Assembly (NCBI GenBank): GCA_964611645.1
Contig: CAZTAO010000016.1
Span: forward strand, 1 to 64,000
Length of the DNA stretch: 64,000 nucleotides
From: CAZTAO01 sp964611645
Lineage (GTDB): Bacteria; Armatimonadota; UBA5829
Direction: 5' to 3'
The notes beneath the pieces are model-generated. The model made no database searches. It was not told the DNA's origin and saw nothing but the letters and a program-made list of their open reading frames with translations. Positions 7,730 through 16,349 of the stretch are shown here, in pieces; position 1 is the first letter of the stretch; the number at the start of each line of letters is the position of its first letter. Position numbers and translations under genes: made by a program.

Positions 7730-8800
7730 TCACATCCTGATGTTGACCGCTTCCCCGTCCAGCGAGCATGTTCCATCACCGTTGACGCCCACAATGCGAG
7801 TCTGGTAACCAGATCTCTCGATCAGCACGGAGCCGCACTTCGGGCAGCGCGTGTTCTGCCTGGTGGTGTTTGCGTTGCCGATGTAAACGAACCTCAATCC
7901 CTCAGATTCCGCGATCAGCGCGCATTTCTCAAGAGTTTCGAGCGAAGTCGCTGGCGCGCTGGTCAGTTTTGCCATCGGGAAAAAACGCGTCAGGTGCCAG
8001 GGTGTGTCTGGCCCCAAGCCCTTGACGATCCACCTGGCTATGCCGCGAACAGTGCCCTCAGAATCGTTCCAGCCCGGGATGACGTTTGTCACGCATTCAA
8101 CGTGCATCCCCCACTCCACCTTAGCCATCTCAGCGACCTCCAGTATGCCATTGACGCCGGTCACACCTATCAGGTCGTGGTAGAACGAATCATCCAGGCT
8201 CTTGATGTCGACCCTGTAGACGTCCAGATATGGGCCTATCATGTCAAGGCATTCCTTCGTGGCGAAGCCGTTGGTGACATAAGCCGTGTATAAGCCTGCA
8301 CTTCTGCACGCTTTAGCGCAGTCGAGCGTATAATTCAGCCAGATTGATGGCTCATTATACGTCCAGGCCACTCCTTCGCAGTGGCTGGCCCTGGCTGCGG
8401 CTACCAATTCCTCAGGCCCAAAACCCATTCGGCAAGCTCTCGTGCTTTCCAAGGGGGTGTCGTAGGCGATCTCGAAGTTCTGGCAGAACTTGCAGCGGAA
8501 GTTGCAGCCCAGCGTGCCGACCGAATAGCACAGACTGCCGGGTTTGAAGTGGTAGACAGGTTTCTTCTCAATTGGATCGGCTGCTGCTGAGGATATGACT
8601 CCGTAGATGGTAGTGTAGAGGCAGGAGTCGAGGTTGACTACGGTTCCGCAGAACCCTACCCCACCCTCCGATATGAAGCATCTGCGTTGGCATACTCCGC
8701 ATCGCAGGCGAGTCCCAGTAGTATCGAAGAGAGGAATCGGACGCAACGCGCCGTGTTCTCTGAGCGACTGAATGGACTTGTCTTGGTCTGTGAGCTTCAT
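7730..8800 (-). CDS. amrS: AmmeMemoRadiSam system radical SAM enzyme
   Basis: Radical SAM protein of the AmrS/PflA-like group, usually found with AmmeMemo proteins; its chemistry is not settled. The 356-residue product has the radical SAM cluster motif CNFRCKFCQ near residue 99 (CxxxCxxC), an extra Cys-rich N-terminal region (CGVCQRRC...GFCG) and a C-terminal CPKCG pair likely to bind metal. These three Cys groups match AmrS. It follows the bifunctional nuclease gene after 30 nt, within the rho-led minus-strand run. Neither AmmeMemo partner is visible in the window. Confidence 0.85.
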   Translation of the reverse strand: MKLTDQDKSIQSLREHGALRPIPLFDTTGTRLRCGVCQRRCFISEGGVGFCGTVVNLDSCLYTTIYGVISSAAADPIEKKPVYHFKPGSLCYSVGTLGCNFRCKFCQNFEIAYDTPLESTRACRMGFGPEELVAAARASHCEGVAWTYNEPSIWLNYTLDCAKACRSAGLYTAYVTNGFATKECLDMIGPYLDVYRVDIKSLDDSFYHDLIGVTGVNGILEVAEMAKVEWGMHVECVTNVIPGWNDSEGTVRGIARWIVKGLGPDTPWHLTRFFPMAKLTSAPATSLETLEKCALIAESEGLRFVYIGNANTTRQNTRCPKCGSVLIERSGYQTRIVGVNGDGTCSLDGEAVNIRM

Positions 8801-8830
8801 CGAACGGGTGGCGAGCCGTTACCGCGCCTA

Positions 8831-9334
8831 CTACTCCTGGGACAGGCTCGCCTTCTCCAGAACGGATTCCAGCATGAAAATGGGAGCCTTGGCGCGCAGT
8901 GCGAGGGCTATGGCGTCGCTTGGACGGCTGTCCACGGTAAGCAGCGCCTTGCCGGAGTTGACTGATATCTTGGCATAATAGGTGCCGTTCCACAGGTCGT
9001 CTATCAGTATTCGCTCGACTGTCCCGCCCATCCTCTGGATGATTGAGTTCAGGAGATCGTGCGTAAGGGGCCTGTCGGCGTTCTGGCCCTCCAGTGCAAG
9101 GGAGATTGCCATCGCCTCAAACCTGCCGATGACGATCACGACAGTGCGCCCCAACTCGTCGCGCACAAGCACAAGAAAGTCCGGCGCCGGGTCCTCGGGG
9201 CTGGCACGGTGCTCGTACACGCCAGCCACGGTGACCAAAGCCTCGCGCTCGTCAGCCAATGCCTCGTTGTCGTCCTCGCCAAATGGGTTGGGCAGACCTT
9301 CCGGGCCGCCCTCTATCGGAAAATCCTCGCTCAC
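8831..9334 (-). CDS. Bifunctional nuclease family protein (DUF151/BFN)
   Basis: A 167-residue protein of the family whose plant members have DNase and RNase activity. The core shows LVLVRDELGRTVVIVIGRFEA, the helix containing DLLNSIIQRMGG and the signature VDSRPSDAIALALRAKAPIF near residues 133-152. An acidic N-terminal tail (about 30 residues, rich in Asp/Glu) precedes the domain. The biological role in bacteria is largely unknown. It lies between rho and amrS, with gaps of 66 and 30 nt, and probably shares the rho transcript. Confidence 0.85.
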   Translation of the reverse strand: MSEDFPIEGGPEGLPNPFGEDDNEALADEREALVTVAGVYEHRASPEDPAPDFLVLVRDELGRTVVIVIGRFEAMAISLALEGQNADRPLTHDLLNSIIQRMGGTVERILIDDLWNGTYYAKISVNSGKALLTVDSRPSDAIALALRAKAPIFMLESVLEKASLSQE

Positions 9335-9400
9335 AGCGCAACTCCGGTCAAATCGGCAATCATCTCACTGTATTCTTACCCAGTCCTGACGATATGGGAC

Positions 9401-10681
9401 CTAGTCTACGTCGTTATTCTTGAGCGTCTTGTCGACGATCGCAAGGAACTCCGCGTTGGTCTTCGTATGCTTCAGACGGTTAATTAACAGTTCGGTTGAC
9501 TCTATAGTATCCAGGGCGGCCAGAATCCGCTGCAGGTGCCACACTTTCTTCAACGTACTCTCATCGTGCAGCAACTCGTCGTGCCTTGTGCCGGAACGCT
9601 TGATGTCGATGGCCGGGAAGATGCGTCGTTCCGCTATGTTGCGGTCCAGCACCAATTCCATGTTGCCCGTCGCCTTGAACTCTTCGAAGATCGCATCGTC
9701 CATACGGCTTCCAGTCTCAACCAAGGCTGTCGCGATAACCGTGAGGCTTCCGCCGCCTTCGATGTTTCGCGCCGCGCCGATGAATCTCTTGGGCCTGTAC
9801 AATGCGCTAGGGTCCAGACCACCGGAGAGTGTGCGGCCGCTGGGGTTGACTGTAAGGTTAGACGCGCGCGACAGCCTGGTAATGCTGTCCAGCAGCACCA
9901 CAACGTCCTTGCCGGACTCCACAAGCCGCTTGGACATCTCCAGAACCATGTCGGCCACTCTCATATGGTTCTCAGGCGGCTCATCGAACGTCGAGCTGAC
10001 AACAATCCCGTCCACCGACCGCTTGATGTCAGTGACTTCTTCGGGCCGCTCGTCAATCAGCAGGACAATCATAACCACGTTAGGGTCGTTGGCTGTGACA
10101 GAGTTGGCGATTGTCTTCAGGAGGGTGGTCTTACCGGCCTTTGGAGGAGCGACTATCAGACCGCGCTGGCCTTTGCCGATGGGCGCTACGAGGTCGATCA
10201 TCCGGGACGCGTAGTTCTCGGGCACAGTCTCCAAAATGAGCTGCTCGTTCGGGTATATCGGGATCAGATCATCGAAGTTGCGCCTGTTGCGCGCAATTTC
10301 CGGGTTGATTCCGTTAACACCCAACACTCGAAGCAGGCTGTAATACTTCTCCGAATCCTTGGGAGGACGCACGTGACCCGCGACCATATCTCCGGTCTTC
10401 AGACCAAAACGCTTGATCTGCGATTGCGAGACGTATACATCTGTCGGGGTTGGCGAGAAGTTCGCGTGTCGCAGGAACCCCCACCCGTCCGGCAGAATCT
10501 CAAGCACGCCCTGGTCGTACATCAGGCCGTTGGCTGTGGCGCCGGCTTTTAGAATCCGGTAGATAGTGTCCTGTCTTTTCAGGACGTCGGACTCGATGTC
10601 CAGCGAACTCGCTATCTCAGCAAGCTCTTCAGGGGTCTTTTTCTCAAGTTCGGAGATTTCCAGAAGCTCCAAAGTCGTCAC
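9401..10681 (-). CDS. rho: Transcription termination factor Rho
   Basis: Hexameric RNA helicase that ends transcription at unstructured C-rich sites. The 426-residue protein has the N-terminal Rho-N helical domain (ELEKKTPEELAEIASSL), the cold-shock-like RNA-binding domain with GVLEILPDGWGFLR near residues 58-71, and the RecA-type ATPase with Walker A APPKAGKTTLLK near 180 and Walker B VVVLLDSITRLSRA. The usual length is about 420. A consensus promoter lies about 190 nt upstream, leaving a long leader, as is often seen where rho regulates itself; that regulation is inferred only. Confidence 0.97.
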   Translation of the reverse strand: MTTLELLEISELEKKTPEELAEIASSLDIESDVLKRQDTIYRILKAGATANGLMYDQGVLEILPDGWGFLRHANFSPTPTDVYVSQSQIKRFGLKTGDMVAGHVRPPKDSEKYYSLLRVLGVNGINPEIARNRRNFDDLIPIYPNEQLILETVPENYASRMIDLVAPIGKGQRGLIVAPPKAGKTTLLKTIANSVTANDPNVVMIVLLIDERPEEVTDIKRSVDGIVVSSTFDEPPENHMRVADMVLEMSKRLVESGKDVVVLLDSITRLSRASNLTVNPSGRTLSGGLDPSALYRPKRFIGAARNIEGGGSLTVIATALVETGSRMDDAIFEEFKATGNMELVLDRNIAERRIFPAIDIKRSGTRHDELLHDESTLKKVWHLQRILAALDTIESTELLINRLKHTKTNAEFLAIVDKTLKNNDVD

Positions 10682-10865
10682 CTCATTGGGATGTGCTACG
10701 CCGATCCGTTATGGGTATTGCCGGCGAAAGTGGATGCAAGTAGAACGCGCACAGATACATGTCTGGCAGCGTACAAAAATAGCAATGGGATTATCGTAAA
10801 AGGCTTTGATGGAATGCCATGTTCTCGCAGGAATGCTGCAAAAGGCTAGCAGAGGGCCGTGTCTG
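10682..10865 (-). other. Long 5' leader of rho
   Basis: About 185 nt separate the predicted transcription start (about 10865) from the rho start codon. No gene was seen in it. It contains C-rich stretches on the minus strand that could be Rho-sensitive, as expected for autogenous control, but no defined element was recognised. Confidence 0.35.
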
Positions 10866-10871
10866 TATATT

Positions 10872-10900
10872 ATTATACCCAAGTGTTTCGCGGTTGTCCA
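10872..10900 (-). promoter_or_regulatory. Promoter of the rho operon
   Basis: On the minus strand TGGACA (10895-10900), a 17-nt spacer and a perfect TATAAT (10872-10877). Confidence 0.7.
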
Positions 10901-10983
10901 GTCAAAAAGCAAGCGCCGCGAGATGTTCTTCTCAGAAAGCCGGTGTGTGGCAACGAGGAGAACCGGAATTCCGCAAAGAGCAA

Positions 10984-11020
10984 GGGCCTGTATTGGATAT
11001 GTGACAACGAATACAGGCCC
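10984..11020 (-). terminator. Hairpin after the SGNH hydrolase gene
   Basis: GGGCCTGTATT (10984-10994) pairs with AATACAGGCCC (11010-11020), an 11-bp stem 22 nt beyond the stop of the SGNH gene. On the minus strand it is followed by the T-containing TTGCTCTTT. Confidence 0.65.
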
Positions 11021-11041
11021 CGGCATAGATCGTTCTGGTTG

Positions 11042-11668
11042 TTACTCTGCCCCGACCGCCTGCAGCCAGGCTTTCGCCAGCAGTGCGTTCCCGGCGGCTG
11101 TGAGGTGCACACCGTCAGGCGACCAGTAAGCCGGCTCCTGCATTGTGGAGACATCAGCAAATGCGCCATCCATGGCTATTAGGCCGCAGGAGAACTCCCT
11201 GGCGAGGCTCCTGACCACCTCGATCTCCTGCCAGAGTCTGGCTCGTATCTCGTCGTAGTTGTCGCTCACCGGCAACAAGAACGGCTCAATGAGGATAAGT
11301 TCGCAGTCCAACTCCTCGCGAACCCGGCTAACGATGTTCCTGTATGACTTCTCATAGACTGCAATATCCATGCCGGCGTATGCATCGTTGATACCGATCA
11401 GGATACTCATCAGTTTGGGTTTGAGCTTGATGCAGTCGGCGTCCCACCGCGCTTCGAGGTCGGTGACTTTGTGCCCACCGATTCCCCGGTTCACAAACTT
11501 CAACCGCCTGAATGGATGCGACGCGCTGAACATAGCCGCAGCCATGTTCGCATAGCCAAATCCCATGCTTGCGCCGTCTTCTCTGTTTCTATCGGCATCC
11601 GTGATGCTGTCGCCCTGGAAGAGGACAAGGTCATTGTCTGCTAGGTCGTAGATCATTGCGTGCTCCAT
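11042..11668 (-). CDS. SGNH/GDSL-family hydrolase
   Basis: A 208-residue esterase or lipase of the flavodoxin-like SGNH fold. The four blocks are all present: GDSIT near residue 19 (nucleophile Ser), GIGGH near 63, GIND near 92 and SPDGVHLT near 184-191, which gives the Asp-His pair. No signal peptide is seen, so a cytosolic role is likely, for example sugar O-deacetylation or phospholipid turnover. The substrate is not readable. It lies 34 nt after the NlpC/P60 gene in the same direction and has its own terminator. Confidence 0.85.
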   Translation of the reverse strand: MEHAMIYDLADNDLVLFQGDSITDADRNREDGASMGFGYANMAAAMFSASHPFRRLKFVNRGIGGHKVTDLEARWDADCIKLKPKLMSILIGINDAYAGMDIAVYEKSYRNIVSRVREELDCELILIEPFLLPVSDNYDEIRARLWQEIEVVRSLAREFSCGLIAMDGAFADVSTMQEPAYWSPDGVHLTAAGNALLAKAWLQAVGAE

Positions 11669-11702
11669 AGTAGATTATTCGCGATAGAGGTGTTGCGGGT
11701 GT

Positions 11703-12575
11703 TTATGAGCGGCGAACGGTGATCAGGTTTTGCCAGTAGTAGTCCCGTGTGAGACTGTCGATTGCAACTCCACCCTTGGATGCGCTGCAGTGGATGAACT
11801 GTCCGCCGCCGATGTACATTCCGCAGTGGTCGATGTAGGAGTTCTTGCACGAGAAATAGAGCCTGTCGCCCGGTTGGATCTGATCCAGAGGAACAGGACT
11901 CCCCACCCTTGCTTGGGTCCGGGCAGTTCGAGGAAGAGAGACACCATTTCTGGCGAACACTTGTTGCAGGAATGCTGAGCAGTCAATCCCTCGATTCGGG
12001 TTGTTCCCCCCCATGATATATGGGACGCCTGAATAAGCCATAGCGGTAGAGATAAGCGCCCCTGCCCTACCGTAGCCGCCTCTTGAGGCATAGTCCCCAC
12101 GGCTCTGATCGGCAACCAGCAGGTAGTCGGTAAGCTTGACGTGTTTGCTCTCCAGCCAGCCGGTCCAGCCATTGGCCATCAGGATTCCGTACCACCCACC
12201 CTGGTGACTGACAATGGCAACCGGGGTTCCCTTCTTGGCGGCGCTGTAGATGCGGTTGCTGCGGACGCGGTTCCTGTAGATATTTGCGTACGCAGATGAT
12301 ATAACGCCTATCTGGCCCACTTTGGGCGCCTCAGGCTGCTGTGGTTGCGCAGGAGTGCGTGTGGTAGTCCTTTCGGAGGCAGTTGGTTGAGAGACAGCGG
12401 GAGGTGAGAGTTGCAGGGCTTCATGGGGTCTCCCTGCTGGGGTGGAAGTCTGTGGGCCGTCGAGCGCAATGGTCAGCACCTCGCCGTCGGCCATGGCAGA
12501 TGAACTCCACGAAATGGCTACAGAAAGCAACAAAGCAGCCATCAGCCAAACCGCCCGACGGGGCCTCAGCCTCAC
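11703..12575 (-). CDS. Secreted NlpC/P60 peptidoglycan hydrolase with SH3-like domain
   Basis: Probable cell-wall endopeptidase cutting near D-Glu/diaminopimelate bonds. A GTG start at 12575 is preferred (GAGGG 7 nt upstream); the 290-residue product then begins MRLRPRRAVWLM and has a clean signal peptide ending SSSAMA. A Pro/Thr/Gln linker follows, then a bacterial SH3-like domain (GVISSAYANIYRN to GWLESKHVKL), then the NlpC/P60 domain with catalytic Cys in GIDCSAFLQQ and His in DHCGMYIGGGQFIHCS. Longer upstream starts would spoil the signal peptide. Expected to act in the periplasm. Confidence 0.85.
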   Translation of the reverse strand: MRLRPRRAVWLMAALLLSVAISWSSSAMADGEVLTIALDGPQTSTPAGRPHEALQLSPPAVSQPTASERTTTRTPAQPQQPEAPKVGQIGVISSAYANIYRNRVRSNRIYSAAKKGTPVAIVSHQGGWYGILMANGWTGWLESKHVKLTDYLLVADQSRGDYASRGGYGRAGALISTAMAYSGVPYIMGGNNPNRGIDCSAFLQQVFARNGVSLPRTARTQARVGSPVPLDQIQPGDRLYFSCKNSYIDHCGMYIGGGQFIHCSASKGGVAIDSLTRDYYWQNLITVRRS

Positions 12576-12741
12576 CAAAACACCCTCTAGCACCAGCACA
12601 ATACCTCCGCTGAGATCCATTGTAACACAACCGACAGGCTCATTCAAGCCAATCGGGGCCTAGAAAACGCATTCCATGAGTGCTCTGAGCCGGGTTGGTG
12701 TATACTATTACAGGCGAGGTTTGCCGTCTCTTGGAGGGTGT

Positions 12742-14136
12742 ATGCAGAATACTTTACAGTCGTTGTGTGACAAAGCCATCAAGATGGGAGCGTCTTTCGC
12801 GGACGCGAGGATAGTCTCGGAGGATACGACATCCATCGTTCGCCAGGACGGTCGAGCGGACAAGCTCCAGAGCGCGTCATCCTACGGCGTCGGGGTGCGC
12901 GTGCTGGTTGACGGCGCTTGGGGATTAGCTTCGTCCGCGCCTTTTGATCAGCAGGTCGTGACCGACACCCTCGAGGCCGCGATTGCGATGGCCAAGGCGT
13001 CTTCCGAGCGTTCCGAGCGCGCATCAGTGGCTGAACTGCCGCCTGTCGTGGATTCTGTTCGAGCAGCCTGCAAGACGGACCCAAGATCAGTAAGCATCGA
13101 CACGAAGATGCACGCGCTTGAAGAGCTGGAAACAGCCGCAGCTTCCGCGGGGCAGGGAAAGATCGTCAACACCATTCTGAGCTACTACGACCGCGTTCAG
13201 AAAGAGACAATCGCCAATTCCCGAGGCACATTCGTCGAGAACGAGTCTGCAAGAACGCTCCTGAGCGCGATGTATGTTGCCAGAGACGGCTCGGTTGTGC
13301 AGAAAGGTCGAGCCAGGATAGGAAGACTGGGTGGGTTCGAGGTGGTTGAGGCCATTGATCCGGCTGAGTTCACGGTGAAAGCCGCCGCGACTGCTGTCTT
13401 GCTGCTCAAAGCCGCTCCCCCACCCGCCGGCAGGTTCCCAGTGGTATTTCATCCCACGGTTACCGGGCTTCTTACTCACGAAGCTATCGGCCACAATGTC
13501 GAAGCAGACCATGTTCTGAACCACATGAGTATAGTCGAAGGCAAACTCGGAGAACTCGTGGCCAACCCACTCGTGACCATAGTCGATGATCCTACCGTGC
13601 CAGGAGCATGGGGCTCCTACAGCTACGATTCCGAGGCCACACCCGCGCAAAGACGGGTTCTCATCGAGAATGGCATCCTCAAGGGCTTTATGCACAGCCT
13701 CGAAACGGCTTCCAGGCTGGGGTTCACCCCCAACGGATGCGCGAGGGCGCAGAGCTACGACTGCAGGCCCATTGTCCGGATGAGCAACACTTACATAGAG
13801 CGAGGAGAGTCGACATTCGAGGAGATGATTGCCGGCATTGACCTGGGTATCTACCTGAAGTCCGGGGAGCACGGATATGTGTTCTGTGAGCGTGGGCAGT
13901 TCACCTGTCACGCGGCCGAAGCCTATATGGTCCGAGACGGAAAGCTTGCCGAGATGCTCCGCGACGTGTCGGTCGTTGGACTGACCCTCGAGACTCTGGC
14001 CAACATAGACGCGGTCGGCAACGACTTCTACCTGGGGATGCCTGGCATGTGTGGCAAGTCCGGGCAGGGCGCTCCCGTGGACAATGGCGGTCCTCACATT
14101 CGTATAAAGGAGCTTGTGGTGGGTGGGCGGTCCTGA
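12742..14136 (+). CDS. tldD: TldD-family metalloprotease
   Basis: Zinc protease subunit that, with TldE/PmbA, degrades unfolded peptides or matures ribosomal peptides. The HEAIGHNVEAD motif near residue 252 supplies the metal ligands characteristic of TldD (HExxxH). GGAGG 5 nt upstream fixes the ATG at 12742, giving 464 residues, the normal length. The C-terminal half carries the GxCGKSGQG-like loop and ends IRIKELVVGG as in the family. No tldE is adjacent, so the partner would have to be elsewhere. Upstream TATACT at 12702 may be a -10 element. Confidence 0.93.
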   Translation: MQNTLQSLCDKAIKMGASFADARIVSEDTTSIVRQDGRADKLQSASSYGVGVRVLVDGAWGLASSAPFDQQVVTDTLEAAIAMAKASSERSERASVAELPPVVDSVRAACKTDPRSVSIDTKMHALEELETAAASAGQGKIVNTILSYYDRVQKETIANSRGTFVENESARTLLSAMYVARDGSVVQKGRARIGRLGGFEVVEAIDPAEFTVKAAATAVLLLKAAPPPAGRFPVVFHPTVTGLLTHEAIGHNVEADHVLNHMSIVEGKLGELVANPLVTIVDDPTVPGAWGSYSYDSEATPAQRRVLIENGILKGFMHSLETASRLGFTPNGCARAQSYDCRPIVRMSNTYIERGESTFEEMIAGIDLGIYLKSGEHGYVFCERGQFTCHAAEAYMVRDGKLAEMLRDVSVVGLTLETLANIDAVGNDFYLGMPGMCGKSGQGAPVDNGGPHIRIKELVVGGRS

Positions 14137-14146
14137 GCTTCTGCTT

Positions 14147-14174
14147 TTGACTACTCAGGCCTGCGTGGTATAAT
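14147..14174 (+). promoter_or_regulatory. Promoter of rph-rdgB
   Basis: TTGACT (14147-14152), a 16-nt spacer and a perfect TATAAT (14169-14174), 82 nt before the rph start. Confidence 0.65.
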
Positions 14175-14255
14175 AACACGCCGCGCCCAAGACGCTCGTT
14201 TCGGCTCGTCTGGGATGCGTCGAGTAACAACCCGTTGTGAACAGGAGAATCCCCA

Positions 14256-14981
14256 ATGCTGCGTATTGACAGCAGAGGCGTTGACCAGGTCCGCCCCATC
14301 AAGATAACCCGACACTACATCAAGTATCCCGCCGGTAGCTGCCTCATCGAGTTCGGCGACACCAAGGTGATATGCACTGCATCCATTGAGGACAGGGTCC
14401 CGCCGTTTCTCAAAGGAGCCGGGCAGGGATGGGTGAGCGCGGAGTATGGGATGATCCCGGGATCTTGTGATACCCGAAACCAGAGGGACATCAACAAGGG
14501 CCAAATCAATGGCCGCAGCCAGGAGATACAGCGTCTGGTTGGCAGGTCGATAAGGTCTGTTGTCGATCTCAGAGCGTTGGGCGAGCGCACAATCTGGCTG
14601 GACTGCGACGTTATCCAGGCAGACGGCGGAACCAGGACCGCATCCATAACCGGCGCATTTGTCGCATTTGTGGACGCCTGCGCCCAACTCAAGAAATCCG
14701 GCATTGTGAAGAAGATGCCGTACAGTGACCTCCTTTCGGCAATAAGCGTAGGTGTGGTTGTTGGGGAGGAACTCCTGGACCTCAACTACCAGGAAGACTC
14801 CAATGCTTCGGTAGATATGAACGTGGTGATGACCGCTACGGGCCGGATAGTCGAAGTGCAATCCACTGCCGAAGGCGCGCCGTTCAGCCGAAACCGGTTC
14901 AACAATCTCATGGACCTCGCAACCAAGGGGATTACGCAGGTAAGCGCGGTGGTCAAGCAATCACTCGCGGATGTGCTATGA
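14256..14981 (+). CDS. rph: Ribonuclease PH
   Basis: Phosphorolytic 3'-5' exoribonuclease that trims tRNA 3' ends in a ring-shaped hexamer. The 241-residue protein has the PNPase-type core with VRPIKITRHYIKYP near the start, VSAEYGMIPGS, the NGRSQEIQRLVGRSIRS signature (Arg-rich phosphate site) and the GGTRTASITGAF motif near residue 126. A GGAG lies upstream of the ATG at 14256. Its last 4 nt overlap rdgB (ATGA), a pairing seen in many bacteria, where tRNA processing and nucleotide house-cleaning enzymes share a transcript. Confidence 0.95.
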   Translation: MLRIDSRGVDQVRPIKITRHYIKYPAGSCLIEFGDTKVICTASIEDRVPPFLKGAGQGWVSAEYGMIPGSCDTRNQRDINKGQINGRSQEIQRLVGRSIRSVVDLRALGERTIWLDCDVIQADGGTRTASITGAFVAFVDACAQLKKSGIVKKMPYSDLLSAISVGVVVGEELLDLNYQEDSNASVDMNVVMTATGRIVEVQSTAEGAPFSRNRFNNLMDLATKGITQVSAVVKQSLADVL

Positions 14982-15565
14982 GGTCGCTGCTGGTAGCTAC
15001 TCGTAACGCAGGCAAGGCCGGGGAGATTGCTCAGATATTGCGGGGCATGCGCATTCTGACTATTGCGGACTACCCCGATCTTCCGGACGTGGAAGAGACA
15101 GGAGCCACATTCGCCGAAAACGCGCAACTCAAGGCAGATTACTACTCCGCGGCCACAGGAGAACTGACTCTCGCGGACGATTCGGGGCTGGTCGTTGATG
15201 CCCTGGATGGCGCGCCGGGAGTGCGCTCCAGCAGATTCGCGCCAACCGATCCGGAACGCATATCAAAGCTGCTGTCGCTGATGGAATCTGTTCCCGACGA
15301 CCAGCGCTCAGCACGATTCGTCTGCGCGATCGCAGTCGTCGACCCACGTGGCGCTAGCGTCACTGCGGATGGTGCGGTAGAGGGGTCTATCGCGAGGTCT
15401 CCGAGGGGCGACAATGGCTTTGGCTATGACCCTGTCTTTGTGGTCTCAGACACAGACGGCAGCACCATGGCCGAACTGCCCAGCGAGGTGAAGAACTCCA
15501 TATCGCATCGTGGGAAGGCACTGGCCAAGGCGCTGCCGTTGGTGCGTTGTCTTCTTCAGAATTGA
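14978..15565 (+). CDS. rdgB: XTP/dITP pyrophosphatase (HAM1/RdgB)
   Basis: Removes non-canonical purine triphosphates (ITP, dITP, XTP) before they enter nucleic acids. The 195-residue protein opens with LLVATRNAGKAGEI, the HAM1 nucleotide-binding start, and has ETGATFAENAQLKA near 37-50, LADDSGLVVDAL (metal site) near 65 and SHRGKALAK near the end. It overlaps rph by 4 nt, so translation is probably coupled. Family length is about 195-200. Confidence 0.95.
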   Translation: MRSLLVATRNAGKAGEIAQILRGMRILTIADYPDLPDVEETGATFAENAQLKADYYSAATGELTLADDSGLVVDALDGAPGVRSSRFAPTDPERISKLLSLMESVPDDQRSARFVCAIAVVDPRGASVTADGAVEGSIARSPRGDNGFGYDPVFVVSDTDGSTMAELPSEVKNSISHRGKALAKALPLVRCLLQN

Positions 15566-15572
15566 ACGCCAG

Positions 15573-16331
15573 CTACCGACCGCAGTAGCCGCCGTCCACC
15601 GGTATCACTGCTCCGCTCAGGTAATCCGAGGCAGACGACGCCAGGAAGACAGTAATGCCTTTCAGGTCCTCCGGATTGCCCCACCTTCCGGCGGGGATTC
15701 TCGAAGTCACCTCTTTGTGTCTGCCCGGGTCGTTTCGCAGCGCCACATTCAGGTCGGTGGCGATATAGCCGGGGGCAATTGCGTTAACACACACACCACG
15801 CCCTGCCCACTCGTTCGAGAGCGCCTTGGTAAGCTGGACCACCCCACCCTTGCTGGCTGCATAAGCAGGAACTGTGAAACCACCAAAGAAGCTCAACAGA
15901 GACGCCACGTTGATTATCTTTCCGCTGCCCTGTTCCAGCATGATTCTGCCGGCCAACTGGCAAAGCGAAAACACTGAGGTCAGGTTGATCTCCAGCACCT
16001 TGTCCCAGTCATCGATAGGATAGTCTTCGGACTTGGCCCGGGATATAGTTCCAGCGTTGTTGACCAATATGTCCAGCCTGCCGCCTAGCAACCCCACGGA
16101 TTCACTGAATACCCTCTGTAGATCATCCCGATTGCTCAAGTCACCGCGAACAGCGCTGGCTTTGCCTTTGGCCCCACCCAACTCCGCCGCTACGTCCACC
16201 ACGGCCTCCGAACTGCCAATCAGCACGACCTCGGCTCCGAACTCGTGCACAGCCTCGGCCATCGCCTTGCCGATACCACGTCCGCCGCCGGTTACGATAC
16301 ACTTCTTACCTGAGAGGTCAAACATACTCAC
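15573..16331 (-). CDS. Short-chain dehydrogenase, gluconate 5-dehydrogenase/KduD-like
   Basis: NAD(P)-dependent classical SDR of 252 residues, probably oxidising a sugar acid. The TGGGRGIG dinucleotide loop lies near residues 15-22, NNAGT near 90, and catalytic Ser and YAASK near 142-158. The opening MFDLSGKKCIVTGGGRGIG resembles gluconate 5-dehydrogenase and KduD families. It follows the zinc alcohol dehydrogenase gene after 18 nt, so the pair probably handles successive oxidations of a polyol or sugar acid. The exact substrate is not readable. It is convergent with rdgB with only 7 nt between stops. Confidence 0.85.
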   Translation of the reverse strand: MSMFDLSGKKCIVTGGGRGIGKAMAEAVHEFGAEVVLIGSSEAVVDVAAELGGAKGKASAVRGDLSNRDDLQRVFSESVGLLGGRLDILVNNAGTISRAKSEDYPIDDWDKVLEINLTSVFSLCQLAGRIMLEQGSGKIINVASLLSFFGGFTVPAYAASKGGVVQLTKALSNEWAGRGVCVNAIAPGYIATDLNVALRNDPGRHKEVTSRIPAGRWGNPEDLKGITVFLASSASDYLSGAVIPVDGGYCGR

Positions 16332-16349
16332 TGGGTCCCTCCACTGTAG